DNA of 64,000 nt from Protonemura montana (GCA_947568835.1 OX387608.1:10082001-10146000), one strand, 5' to 3'; counted from the first letter of the stretch, positions 50,201-58,662 are shown. Made by a program: numbers and translations. The notes: generated from the sequence alone by a model not told the origin.

Positions 50201-50345
50201 TGCCTGTCTGAGGGTCTGGCCGAAGTAGCTCCAGGGACTTTCCCCTTGAGACAAGTATCTCCTGCATTTTGCTACCACTGAAATTCCCATGCACCGCATG
50301 GGTAATTCCAGTGGCTCGCTGGAGAGTCAAATTATAGAGATGCAT
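38271..50345 (-). CDS. SF3B3: SF3B3, splicing factor 3B subunit 3 (SF3b130/SAP130)
   Basis: This is a core subunit of the SF3b complex of U2 snRNP, acting in branch-site recognition in the nucleus. Nineteen coding exons join in frame to 1,216 codons plus stop (the human protein is 1,217 residues): 50,120-50,345; 49,401-49,571; 49,106-49,278; 48,675-48,929; 48,245-48,486; 47,888-48,066; 47,544-47,699; 46,657-46,808; 45,957-46,112; 45,510-45,665; 43,293-43,553; 42,519-42,848; 42,003-42,208; 40,832-40,951; 40,287-40,452; 39,819-40,031; 39,346-39,495; 38,791-38,988; 38,271-38,411. All have GT-AG boundaries and consistent phases. It starts [13 protein letters not shown], contains [23 protein letters not shown] and [16 protein letters not shown], and ends [12 protein letters not shown]. 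It shows the family's DDB1-like MMS1-type N-terminal and CPSF_A C-terminal beta-propeller regions. The residues around 858-885 are more acidic than in human. The introns carry many snoRNAs. It is divergent from the gene at 51,295. Confidence 0.99.
40526..40613 (-). ncRNA. C/D snoRNA, snR58/SNORD104-like, intron 14
   Basis: A perfect 8-bp terminal stem (GCTCCGGT with ACCGGAGC), box C ATGATGT (40,594-40,600) and D CTGA (40,536-40,539). It has the same internal guide and D' as intron 13 copy d (GTACATGTTAGACTT-ATGA). Its stem sequence differs completely from copy d while staying paired. A second constant region before D reads TCTAACCACAATGCA, target unknown. The 3' end lies about 73 nt before the 3' splice site. 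Confidence 0.9.
41083..41154 (-). ncRNA. C/D snoRNA candidate, intron 13 copy a
   Basis: Box C-like ATGATGC, D CTGA (41,090-41,093) and a CTGC/GCAG stem. The region before D (ATAACCACGATAA) resembles intron 13 copy c and the intron 14 RNA. It is the weakest of the intron 13 set. Confidence 0.5.
41244..41320 (-). ncRNA. C/D snoRNA candidate, intron 13 copy b
   Basis: A 9-bp terminal stem with one bulge (TTCTGCTTGA with TCAACAGAA) encloses box C-like ATGATGG and D CTGA (41,253-41,256). The sequence before D (ATTAGACAAATTT) is unlike the sisters. Stem and context are shared with copy c, so a duplication is likely. Confidence 0.62.
41481..41563 (-). ncRNA. C/D snoRNA candidate, intron 13 copy c
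   Basis: A 9-bp terminal stem (TTCTGTTTGA with TCAACAGAA, one bulge), box C ATGATGT and D CTGA (41,490-41,493). The sequence before D is TTTTAACCACAATA, close to the intron 14 RNA. Confidence 0.7.
41758..41845 (+). repeat. 3' half of a tRNA-SINE copy
   Basis: Body (catcaattttttgagagg) and tail (ttgcaagcgtttgcaattta) of the SINE family without a head. It lies in SF3B3 intron 13 in antisense orientation, next to copy d of the snoRNA cluster. Confidence 0.8.
41861..41944 (-). ncRNA. C/D snoRNA, snR58/SNORD104-like, intron 13 copy d
   Basis: The stem CAAGTG/CACTTG encloses box C ATGATGT, an internal guide GTACATGTTAGACTT followed by D' ATGA, and D CTGA (41,870-41,873). The guide pairs over about 12-15 nt with 28S AGUCUAACAUGUGC. 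The fifth nucleotide before D' opposes the C of GAGUC, the position methylated under snR58 (yeast C663) and SNORD104 (human) guidance. Confidence 0.82.
42296..42367 (-). ncRNA. C/D snoRNA, snR40/U32-like guide, intron 12
   Basis: Terminal stem TTGTA/TACAA, box C ATGATGA (42,354-42,360), and D CTGA (42,304-42,307). After box C, TTTAAGAACGGCCAT pairs for 13 nt with 18S rRNA AUGGCCGUUCUUA, the site served by yeast snR40 and vertebrate U32. No perfect D' follows; a degenerate ATTA one base later would place the fifth nucleotide opposite a G of AUGG. The 3' end lies about 87 nt before the 3' splice site. Confidence 0.72.
43712..43787 (-). ncRNA. C/D snoRNA candidate, intron 10 family, copy 1
   Basis: The stem CTGCC/GGCAG brackets box C ATGATGA (43,775-43,781) and D CTGA (43,717-43,720). 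An inner CTGA after AACTAAACA may be D'. The region before D is ACATGCATTACCAA, constant in all four copies, so it is the likely guide. I could not place it on rRNA or snRNA from memory. Confidence 0.72.
43909..44045 (-). ncRNA. H/ACA snoRNA candidate, intron 10 cassette copy 1
   Basis: The 3' hairpin and boxes match those detailed for 44,408-44,545: H box AGATCA (43,980-43,985) and ACA (43,912-43,914). The 5' end is approximate. Confidence 0.5.
44188..44260 (-). ncRNA. C/D snoRNA candidate, intron 10 family, copy 2
   Basis: It has the same boxes and the same ACATGCATTACCAA-CTGA end. A substitution weakens the terminal stem to GCC/GGC. Confidence 0.62.
44408..44545 (-). ncRNA. H/ACA snoRNA candidate, intron 10 cassette copy 2
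   Basis: On the minus strand, H box AGATCA (44,479-44,484) precedes a hairpin with lower stem ACAGA/TCTGT (44,472-44,476 with 44,415-44,419), an internal loop, upper stem AGAAC/GTTCT (44,456-44,460 with 44,430-44,434), then ACA (44,411-44,413) three bases from the end. Sixteen nucleotides separate the upper stem from ACA, within the 14-16 nt rule for the pseudouridylation pocket. The 5' hairpin (GGCCGG/CCCGCC upper stem) is less certain, and so is the 5' end. The target is not identified. Confidence 0.52.
44693..44767 (-). ncRNA. C/D snoRNA candidate, intron 10 family, copy 3
   Basis: It has the same boxes and guide. The stem is weakened as in copy 2 and one base before box C differs. Confidence 0.6.
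44906..45045 (-). ncRNA. H/ACA snoRNA candidate, intron 10 cassette copy 3
   Basis: The 3' half is identical to copies 1 and 2 (H box AGATCA at 44,977-44,982, ACA at 44,909-44,911). The 5' half has substitutions. The 5' end is approximate. Confidence 0.5.
45217..45296 (-). ncRNA. C/D snoRNA, intron 10 family, copy 4 (strongest stem)
   Basis: A perfect 7-bp stem (CTCTGTC with GACAGAG), box C GTGATGA (45,282-45,288) and D CTGA (45,224-45,227), with the same CATGCATTACCAA guide. Its stem sequence differs from copy 1 yet still pairs. That is compensatory change and argues for a selected RNA structure. Confidence 0.78.
45742..45827 (-). ncRNA. SNORD18: C/D snoRNA, U18 (SNORD18) type, intron 9
   Basis: This is the best-formed member: a perfect 10-bp terminal stem (CTGTCAAGTC with GACTTGACAG), box C ATGATGA (45,806-45,812), guide ATTTGGTCCGTGTTT then D' CTGA (45,782-45,785), and D CTGA (45,754-45,757). 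The guide gives 13 pairs to 28S AAACACGGACCAA. The 3' end lies 76 nt before the 3' splice site, the textbook position for intron-processed C/D RNAs. Confidence 0.94.
47767..47842 (-). ncRNA. C/D snoRNA, U18 family with shifted D' box, intron 6
   Basis: Box C ATGATGA (47,829-47,835), guide TTTCCGTGTTTCAC then D' CTGA (47,808-47,811), D CTGA (47,774-47,777), and a short GCTA/TAGC stem. It has the same three-base shift as the intron 5 copy, and the upstream half of the guide has decayed (CTTTCC rather than GGTCC). The 3' end lies about 67 nt before the 3' splice site. Confidence 0.82.
48130..48202 (-). ncRNA. C/D snoRNA, U18 family with shifted D' box, intron 5
   Basis: Box C ATGATGA, guide TTGTCCGTGTTTCAC then D' CTGA, D CTGA (48,136-48,139), and an A-U terminal stem. 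Three extra bases (CAC) separate GTTT from D' compared with the other U18 copies. The guide still pairs with 28S UGAAACACGGAC, but the fifth position before D' moves three nucleotides, to the middle A of GAAAC. The 3' end lies about 63 nt before the 3' splice site. Confidence 0.83.
48557..48628 (-). ncRNA. SNORD18: C/D snoRNA, U18 (SNORD18) type, intron 4
   Basis: Box C ATGATGA (48,617-48,623), guide ATTTTGGTCCGTGTTT then D' CTGA, and D CTGA (48,562-48,565). The guide gives 13 uninterrupted pairs to 28S AAACACGGACCAA. The terminal stem is weak. The 3' end lies about 70 nt before the 3' splice site. Confidence 0.85.
48995..49069 (-). ncRNA. C/D snoRNA, U18 family member with altered guide, intron 3
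   Basis: A perfect 6-bp terminal stem (CTTTGG with CCAAAG) closes box C ATGATGA, D' CTGA after the guide AATATCCTGTGTTT, and D CTGA. The guide keeps CTGTGTTT but has lost the GGTCC part, so at best 6-7 nt still pair with the U18 target. The 3' end lies about 65 nt before the 3' splice site. It is clearly a family member, but its target is unknown. Confidence 0.8.
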
Positions 50346-50408
50346 TCTAGCAGTGTTAGTGCTCTAAAAGAGCACTCCTGGGGCTGGTGTTTACTCGGTA
50401 GCCTCCAT
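50346..50408 (-). promoter_or_regulatory. SF3B3 5'UTR exon with 5-codon uORF
   Basis: An acceptor (ctctttcag, AG at 50,409-50,410) precedes an untranslated stretch leading to the SF3B3 ATG at 50,343-50,345. The first bases of this exon are ATG, opening a short frame (MEATE) that stops at 50,391-50,393, 45 nt before the main ATG. A strong donor (GCT/GTAAGTATG) at 50,726-50,730 would end a first untranslated exon starting beyond 50,731. The intron between holds a U18-type snoRNA. The transcription start is not determined. Confidence 0.6.
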
Positions 50409-50482
50409 CTGAAAGAGGGAAAGAAAATTTAAAAATATCCAAGTGCTGTTGGCCTTAGGCCTAAAACACGCGATCTTCAAAA

Positions 50483-50570
50483 TTGAGCACATTTCAGCAT
50501 TTAGCCTTTTATTATCAAAAGACATTCAGAAACACGGACCAAAATATGATCATCATAATAATATGCTCAA
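50483..50570 (-). ncRNA. SNORD18: C/D snoRNA, U18 (SNORD18) type, 5'UTR intron
   Basis: On the transcribed strand it has a terminal stem (TTGAGCAT with GTGCTCAA), box C ATGATGA, guide TTTTGGTCCGTGTTT directly followed by D' CTGA, and a final D box CTGA. The guide pairs perfectly for 13 nt with 28S rRNA AAACACGGACCAA. The fifth nucleotide before D' opposes the A in AAACACGG, the site modified under U18 direction in yeast (25S A649) and human. Its 3' end lies about 74 nt before the 3' splice site. Confidence 0.9.
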
Positions 50571-50849
50571 TACTTCAACCTCGGTGAAAAAAGACACACT
50601 TTGAACAAGGGGGACCAACCAAAGCCATTGAGAAGCCGGCATCGTGGCATCATTTAAGAATATTACGATAAATACCAAACAAATACGAAAAAATCGATTA
50701 CAATTGGTCTGGAAGCATCGCCATACTTACAGCTTATTATTCAGTAACGTTTTTAGTTAGAAATAGGCAAAAATTGGATAAAAATTGTAAATCCTAGTTG
50801 CAAACAACTCTCCACGGCGCCGGCTGAATGAAGAAGACCGCTAACCGGA

Positions 50850-51294
50850 ATATCGTTGGGGATTCACTACTTGTACAAGAAATCCAAGATGGCTCCATGC
50901 ATCCGGAGATGACGACACAAGTGACCAAAAATACGGAGGGGGGATAAGTGAATTGACAGTCAATATATCAATCAGCTGTTTCTATTGGACATAAGATATC
51001 TACGCCCCATTACCTCAGATAATTTTACCTGTTGTTATGGTGACGAGACGCTACTGGTCAGCATAATATTTTTTAAGCCATGTGCAAATTAAGTAATTAA
51101 CGTATATGTCTTTGCCCGGTAAGTTCAACTTCTAGTCGTAACCGAAGTCTACACAATGGGGCGGGACTCTGACCCTTTGACAGTCAAGCCAAGCTTTGAT
51201 TTTCATCCCATTTAAAGCATTCTTTATATTTCTAGAATAAGAACGCTGCGAAACGGGATTCAAATTGAACCTCGGATAAGAAAAATTACAAGTA
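50850..51294. promoter_or_regulatory. Likely bidirectional promoter region
   Basis: SF3B3 (minus) and the 51,295 gene (plus) diverge from here. The interval contains a GC-rich patch (cacggcgccggctgaatg, near 50,812) and an aagatggct motif (near 50,887) like a YY1 site, common near starts of housekeeping genes. Start sites are not fixed by the sequence. Confidence 0.5.
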
Positions 51295-54200
51295 ATGGAT
51301 CTAGCCGAAACAATGAAAAACATTGTTGCTAAAGGCATACAGACTGAAATGGGCCCTCCATTTCCTGGCACAGGATATGTGACGGAAAAGATTTACATGC
51401 TACTGCAGCTTTATTTACAAAATAAAGGGTGGAATCCTTCTGTGGAGCTTCTGCAGTGTTTTACTGAGCTAAAGGAGGCATCGATGCTCCCTAGTGCAGC
51501 CTACTTACAGTATGTAACAATATAACAATGTATACACAAATACAATGTAACAAAAATTGGTTAATTGCTCTGATTTTGATCGTTATGATATTATGATTGA
51601 AACTTAAACATCCATGACCGAATGCATTTCTAACCATTTTTGCAATTACAGGATGATGGCCTCTCGAGTTGCACTAGATGGTCAGGGAAGATTACTGTTG
51701 AGAGAAAACGGAAAGATCATACTCCCTTACGAGCATTTTGCCAACGCAGTCATGTTGAAACATATGAATGGTCCTCACGGTCTACATCTTGGCTTAGAAG
51801 GAACTATAAGGGCGGTAAGTGGAAACAAGTACATCCAAGCTAAATTCACCTATCAACTTTTTTATTTTATGTGAAGAAAATTACAGAATTATCTAATGAT
51901 ATCAAAGATGATATCAAAGCTTAGTTGACAAAAGATTGTACCTACCTAGATTTCTACTTCCTATTTAATTGAGTGAGAACTCTGACGATTTTGCATTTCT
52001 TGTTTGTAGGTGATGGAATCGTATACAATCGGCAGAGAATGCTTTGGGATGGAGAAAGAGTTCATCATTGAAGTCGTCCAAAACTGCCCAAACCCTGCTT
52101 GCCGCTACTACAAAAATCAGCTTGAGCTGACACAGAAGTCACTGCATATGAGTGGGCCTACCTATATACCTGAAACAGGCAGCGACAAACTTGACAAGAA
52201 TGCAAAAATTAAGTCCCTTGCAGATGCGTATTATGGTAAGCACAGGGCAAATTATAGAATTGTAGAGGTTTCGTTTAAAATTATGGCCGCAAGCGCCATC
52301 AGGTGGCACGTACCATAAGCAAGTGTTGCCGGCTCATTTACTCAGTAGAACGTTTAACATTAGCGCTGTGACTCTGAATGTATCGCAGTTTTGGCGCCTT
52401 TATTTTAAGTCCCACGCACCAAGTACCCTACACTAGTGAGTCCCCATTTGTTCCGTTTCATTTTACCAAAATTTCTTTTAGCTAACTCAATTATGAATGA
52501 TATTATGAGTTGTTCCTTTTTTCAAATTCAGCTGCAGTTAGATGTCAAAACCTAGGTCTATTAGGTAACGACAACCTTTTAACAAAGTTTTATCTCCACA
52601 CATTAATGTTTACTCACCATTTCAGCGGCATCACAACTCCCTCAGAACCAAGACAGCAGCAACCTTCTCCGCGGCAATCAGCAGCAATTCTCGACCAGCT
52701 CGACGACCAGCACAGACTTCAACGTGCCGCTGCCCCAGCAGTCCCTGGGCAACCTTCACCACCCGGTCGACTTGACGGGGCTGAACCAGCCGCTCGACAA
52801 GCGATCACAGGACAAGGCCTCGCGCGGCCACGAAAAGCAACACAAGGCTCACTATGAGCCAATGGGACAGCTTAGCGCCGAGCACAAGCTTGCCGACTTT
52901 CTTCGTGCTAATCTCGAGAATTTCGAGGGACTATCGAGTGCAAACAAGGTGGGAGATTTTTTGAATCTGGGACCTAGTTTGAGAATGGTTTAGTTGAAGG
53001 GATTCCCTGTTTTTCAATTGCTTGCTCTATTCCTGAACTTTGTTTTTTAGGATCTTCTTGCCCTTCATAACGGTGCTTGGGCAAACAATGACATGGACCT
53101 TCGTAAAGTATCGTCATCAGAAGGTGAGATAAATTACATCTTTTCTTCAATTACAGTGAACTGACACTTTTCATTTTGATAACCAGTGACTTAAGAACGT
53201 AAAGCTTCAAATATTAACGCCCGAGTTGGATACCTCTGTCTTTGTTATGGGGAAAAGAAGAGAAGGAACACAACCTACAGCGATTGAAAAGTTGGTTGCG
53301 ATGAATGCATAGATTTTACGATGTTTCGATTTTGCTGTATTGCCTCTTTTAGTGCCGTGTGTACTTCCAAACATGCTCCCTATGGCGATTAACGGGGCTC
53401 GTCTAAGGGATATTATCATATTACAGCTTTCGAGGCTAATGTCAAAATGTGGTTTTATATTTTACTTTGCCAAGCGTCATCTGTTCAACATTTCTTACAT
53501 AATACCTTGCACGCTTGTATTTTCAACAGCAATGTATTAAGAACTACCGACAAGTAACGTGGTTGACGGCATGTGTTTATTTTGCTAGTGGGTCAGGAGA
53601 AAATCGTCCGTGCATTCGCGGAGATCATGAAAAACATGACACGGATGAAGACGTGTGTCAGGCCGGCCATGTGTAAACCGTACGGCAAACAGTCGGAGGC
53701 GCTGCAGAAAAGTGAGTCAACCAATTGCTATCGATCCAAATGGTTGTCAATCATTATCCACCAATTGTGTGCCAAACGAATCGTTATATTTTTTCGAATC
53801 TGCTGCAGGCAGCCAAGCATATTGCTAAATAATGCTTAATCAATATAAATTTATATACGGCTCAAGAATATGGAATACGCAGTTAATGCTAAGTATGAAC
53901 ACCTCATCGCAATCTACCAAGTATGATTACAATTAATTTATAGTTGTGTTTACTATTTCTACACTAAACATGCTATGTCATTATCAAAACAATTACTTAT
54001 TTCCAAGCCTAGAACCGTGCAATAATCAAAATGACACCTCAATGCCAACAATATGAAATAACGATAAATCAATTGCTATCCAATTATATGCCAATGGAAT
54101 CTAGCCTGTTATTTGTGCGCCCAGCAAAGTTATGCTATTGCAATGTATAATTTATTTTTAATTGAACCATTTTGTGGTATCAAAATATATTTTGCAGAGG

Positions 54201-55238
54201 TACAATTTGCTATGATACTGTCCTGAATGCTTATCAAATTTGTTATGTTTCAGCTTTGGTAGATACGATCCAGCTAGTACAGTCGCTGCGTTCTTTCCTT
54301 CCACCTCCGCACATTGCTGTTAGCAGCTGGAAGAATGAGGACAAGCACAGGTGAACATTTTCTCCACGATCCATCATCTCATCTTGTACAAACATCTTTG
54401 TACAAACATCATCCATCCAACTCATCTTGTACACAGTCACAGTTCAATCGATCTTGAATTCAATTACGTTTGTGTTGGGTTTCTGATGCGATTTTGGTGA
54501 TTTTTAGAACAGCAATTCAGCTGTGAAATTTGATTAAAATTGCAAATCAGGACCACTGATAACCTCACAAAAATTGGTGCCCAGCTTGGGGACTCGAATT
54601 TCCATCTATATCTGTAGCGGGAGTAGCTCTAACTAATTGAGCTGATTGGACATATGGTCTTTCTGAGAGGATTTGATTACTAAAGATAAGAATTGCAAAT
54701 CTAATGAGTAATGACAGATTCCAAAAAAATGTATTTTATTATTTTCTGGTTTATATTTAATCTAAATGGAAAAACAGTCTAAGCTTGTTTTGTCTTTACC
54801 GATGGCGATACATATTGCCTTGACCGTTGTAAAATAATTCATCAAGTAAACCGCACTTCATCTGTACCAACCCCCAATTTGTACCGCAATAGACTGCATA
54901 TCCTTCTCTCCTCCTTCCCAATTCATTGGAACATAGCCACGCCACAATATTAATGGGTGACTTGAGCCACTGCGTATTCCTACATTATCTTATTTTGACT
55001 GAGAGCCAATAACTAGCAGGGAACTTTTTGAGAGGGTAGTTGTGTACTTTTTTCTTTATATATAAAACTACCCAATTTTAGAAGTAAAGATTTGAAAAAA
55101 AAGGTGACCCAAAGTCAATTTCCGAGTCGAAGACTCTTACCAAACGCTGCTTGTGATCCGATATTTCAACAAAGTTGTGTTTCATCTAGGAAGAACGGGA
55201 TGGAAGACTACGGGGACCCTCGACGCAAAGTCGAATGA
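51295..55238 (+). CDS. Conserved 422-residue protein, function unrecognised
   Basis: Eight exons with GT-AG junctions join in frame: 51,295-51,509; 51,652-51,814; 52,010-52,235; 52,626-52,948; 53,051-53,123; 53,589-53,711; 54,254-54,350; 55,190-55,238. They give MDLAETMKNIVAKG to EDYGDPRRKVE. The N-terminal ~155 residues are dense, helical and look strongly conserved (WNPSVELLQCFTELKEA, LRENGKIILPYEHFANAVML, GMEKEFIIEVVQ), with a CPNPAC pair that may bind metal. The middle (about 190-290) is polar and Gln/Ser/Asn-rich, probably disordered. The C-terminal part is again ordered (RMKTCVRPAMCKPYGKQ, FLPPPHIAVSSWKNEDKHR). There is no signal peptide or membrane segment. The composition suggests a nuclear or cytosolic scaffold or regulatory protein, but I cannot name the family with confidence. 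Introns 3 and 7 contain repeats. Confidence 0.9.
52258..52378 (-). repeat. Dispersed repeat family A, copy 5 (partial, inverted)
   Basis: On the minus strand: GCGCTAATGTTAAACG, GAGCCGGCAACACTTG, GTGCCACCTGATGGCGCTTG and CCTCTACAAT. It covers the 5' part of family A only, inside intron 3 of the 51,295 gene. Confidence 0.8.
54573..54652 (-). repeat. tRNA-SINE head (minus strand)
   Basis: Minus-strand CAATTAGTTAGAGCTACTCCC (A-box region) and AATTCGAGTCCCC (B box), then GGGCACCAATTTTTGTGAGG, the family body. No tail follows. It lies in intron 7 of the 51,295 gene. Confidence 0.7.
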
Positions 55239-58200
55239 CGCGAACCGTACGGGAATTTCGGCGATGTCGATGCAAACTCAGCAGCAGCAGCGGCAGTCGA
55301 CGACACCACAACCTGGCATGAAATCAATGCAGCAATCGTCTTCCACGGGCGGCCAGATGCTGCTGTAGATTAATTCAAGTAATCTAGTCACGAAAAAGAC
55401 TAAAACGGTATGCATGCCTGTATCTGATAAACGGTTCGACAATTGGGAATGAGGCGTATTGGCAGGATCTTGCGATTGGCGGAAGGAAAGGTAGGTTAAG
55501 GTTTGGCAACAAATTTAGGCAACAAATTTTTAACAGAATTGGTGGAAATTAGTTCTCTGGCAGTAACTGCCAGTTAGCAGTTAGATATTGGCTAGGTGAT
55601 TTCATCAAATGAGTTGCTTTGTAGGTTAGTCTGAACCTAGGAAAGTAAATGCATTGTTAAATGATCCTTTATCAATGGTTTAATGTTTTGGACATTTGCT
55701 ATTTCTGTAATCTTGGCACATTAATTTTTTTCTTGTCTGCTATGCTGGATTAAGAATTGTCATACATGCATAATATAATAATTTATTGAACTGACAAAAG
55801 TATCAAGGCAGAACAGCAAATACAGGTGCAAACTTCGGGCTGCCAAAGTGGTTTTTAAGTTTGGCTTGCAGCCCGATAACATAAACGAAACTGGTGTGGA
55901 AATTAATAGAAAGAGGGAGAGCACAACTCACCAAAAACTTGAATAATAGAGAATACTTGCAACACAGATATATCTATACAGATGTTCTATCCTTATGGGA
56001 TCTCCACTGTGCAAAAGAAATTGCTGGTTAAAGTAGCGAATGCAATGTCATTAGCATCAAGATGCGATCAGCCTGTCCTGCTATCTCCTAGCAATTGATG
56101 AATGTACTAGCATAAAAGCAGTAATATAAACATTGATAACTTCCCTCTGTAGCCTCAACAAGAAAAATACACAGCTTAAGTGTAAAAATACTCAACTGGT
56201 ATGAATGATAAAACACCTTCTTTGCAAAATTGTAAATCGCCACAATGGTTGGGTCAGTTACTTGCATGCTCTTATATAGTTACACTACGATGGTAGCGTG
56301 GGATACAACCACTCATTTGAGGGTTTGGGTAGTTCAAGTCAAAAACGCTTGACCTTGCTATGAATTCCTGACATGATGACAGTTTTCTGCACCAGTAACA
56401 GACAGCATTACACTTTCTATTTGTAGGAGAGAGCGAGAGAATGTGCGGCACAGACAACCTGGCATGTGCCGTCTGTCAGAGGAAAGCCTGAACTATTTTA
56501 GCTTGTAGGGGAGGGAATTCTGTAAGCTTTGAAAGGCTCCCTAACGCCAAGGTTTCGCGTAGCGATTTTAGCTAAGGGTGGAATATCTGTATTAATCTAT
56601 CTGTGCTGAAACGTCAAATGAACCATGGAACGCCGTCTATTTGTTGAGTTTTCAGGAAGTTTGCTTTCTCTCTTTCATTTCCTTCTCACACCTACTATCC
56701 AGGCTTTTGAACCTCTAGCCAAATAGTAGCATAAATGAAATGAGATTCTAATGGAATGTGATACGAATGAAATGTAACTAGACAAGTTTTTTTTTTTTTT
56801 TTTTTTTTAGAGTTACTGCAGACAAAGTATGTATTGGCAACTTAGCTATGTTTGCCAGATTTAAAGTTGCAAAAAGCATCTTTAAGTTTCTTTGCTTTCC
56901 TTTTGTTTTGAATGGTCGTTGCAGAAAGATAGAAGAGTTTGTCAGCCTTTCCTTCCGCAATCTTATCGATCCGAGTTACCTAGATAAATTTAACGAAAAT
57001 AAAACAGCAGACTGTTGTCCAACGCCCTGTTTAGATCTGTGATAAACAAACAAAAGCTGATGATTAGGTCGGATACGGAAAATAAAATACTCTCTTACGA
57101 TTTTTTTTTCTTTTGCGCACATCAAATGTGATGTTATTTCTTAGAATTGAAAGGGCGGGTGATGACAAGTATTTACCAAATGTAAAGAGCGAAAGTCTCT
57201 CACGATTTCGAGAATCTCTTATTCTATAAGAATGCAGCCGTTAGAGCGGTTCCTCGGTCGTACCTAAATTTATTATTAGTTCATTCCACTTCCAAGTGTT
57301 TTTGTAATAATGCTAGTTAATCGGTGTTTACCCACAAAATGTGCGGGCGGCGTGTAAAAGTGGTTTTTTAACGTCTGAAAGTCTTTTTGACGGTAGTCTC
57401 AATCTTCCATTATGAATGGGAAAGAAAACGTTACGTTTCTGTCGATTGACAAATTGTGGCCTGACGTATACAGGCCTACCGAAGTTACCCCTGTTAAGCA
57501 AGTTTTTTTACGACATCAAAAATGTTGGGGATTTTCTGTAGGCGAAAACCAATCGGCGTTTTACCTTGTAATGTTTTCATCGTGAAGCCTAAAGCTTACC
57601 TGACTGTAATAAGAATAACTTATTAGAGAGAAATGTTGTACATCAATATCATAAATGTTTTTTTCTTTGTATAAATTGCAAGCTAAGCTCATCGTGGATG
57701 TTCAAGTTCGAAACATGACCCTGACTTGAATCTGTCCCATCTCAAAGCTTGCGAAATTTGTCATGTCCGTGTCCAGTACTCTTTTCAAAGTACGTTAATG
57801 CATTCAGTGTTATTTTTTAAGTCTTGTAAGCAAATGATTTCTTTATCGGGTGTTATAAGGTTGATGTTTACAAACTTGCTTCATAACTAACTCCGCAGCT
57901 CTCTAACATCGATATTATAGCATTTCAATTCATCACATACTATATTTGCTATCTATCAATACGATGCTATTTTCTAATTGATTCTCTTTTGTACTCGTTA
58001 TTTTCAGCATTTACAGCAGTTTTTTTGTTCACTTTAGGAACACCTATTATTGGTTGATCAATGGCATTGCAGTAATACCTATGCTTTTTACTATGTACCA
58101 TGTATACTATTACTTATATTATTTGATATTATTATTCTGCTTTACTATTTTTATTTGGCAATTTTTTGTCTGTTAATTATGTGTTTACTGTTGCGTGTAC

Positions 58201-58513
58201 TTTTCATGAATAAAGAGTAGCTTAACATGATACGAAAAAGACAGTCTAAAATTACTTATGGGCATGCGGGGGTAACTTTTGGGGTTCTAGTTCCATTACC
58301 TACACGTTGACTTTGTCTATAAGGGTTTTCAAGCGGGTTTGAAACTTTTTCGATGACGTCATGTTCTTCACCAGGTTTGCACCAGCTCCGAGCGAGAGCT
58401 CTCCCACTCGAACACGTGATCACTAGCTGTCAGGGCATTAATTTGTTTTTTAATTGCACCTTCAAAATTTTCGGACCAAGGAAAGTGCACCGGGAGTGAC
58501 CCGAGAGCGAGTA
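55239..58513. other. 3' flank of the 51,295 gene; no further gene seen
   Basis: This probably contains the 3'UTR of the upstream gene. Candidate polyadenylation signals include aataaa near 56,998, 57,080 and 58,209; I cannot choose between them. A T tract lies at about 56,787-56,808. A short open frame at 56,848-57,042 has no recognisable content. Confidence 0.5.
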
Positions 58514-58662
58514 ACTCTGCCAGTGCAACCTGTGAAAGTTGCACTGGGGCAGAGTCACATGCCCAGTCGAACACGTAAAAGTTGCACTGGGACAGAATCA
58601 CATGCCCAGTCGAACACGTGAAAGTTGCCCTGGGGTAGAGACGCATGCCCAGTCGAACACAT
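58514..58662. repeat. 43-bp tandem repeat, three units, with hairpin
   Basis: Units of gaaagttgcactggggcaga plus cacatgcccagtcgaacacg start at 58,534, 58,577 and 58,620. Just upstream, ctctgccagtgcaac (58,514-58,528) pairs with gttgcactggggcagag in the first unit, apart from two bulged bases, so a 15-bp hairpin is possible. Confidence 0.88.
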
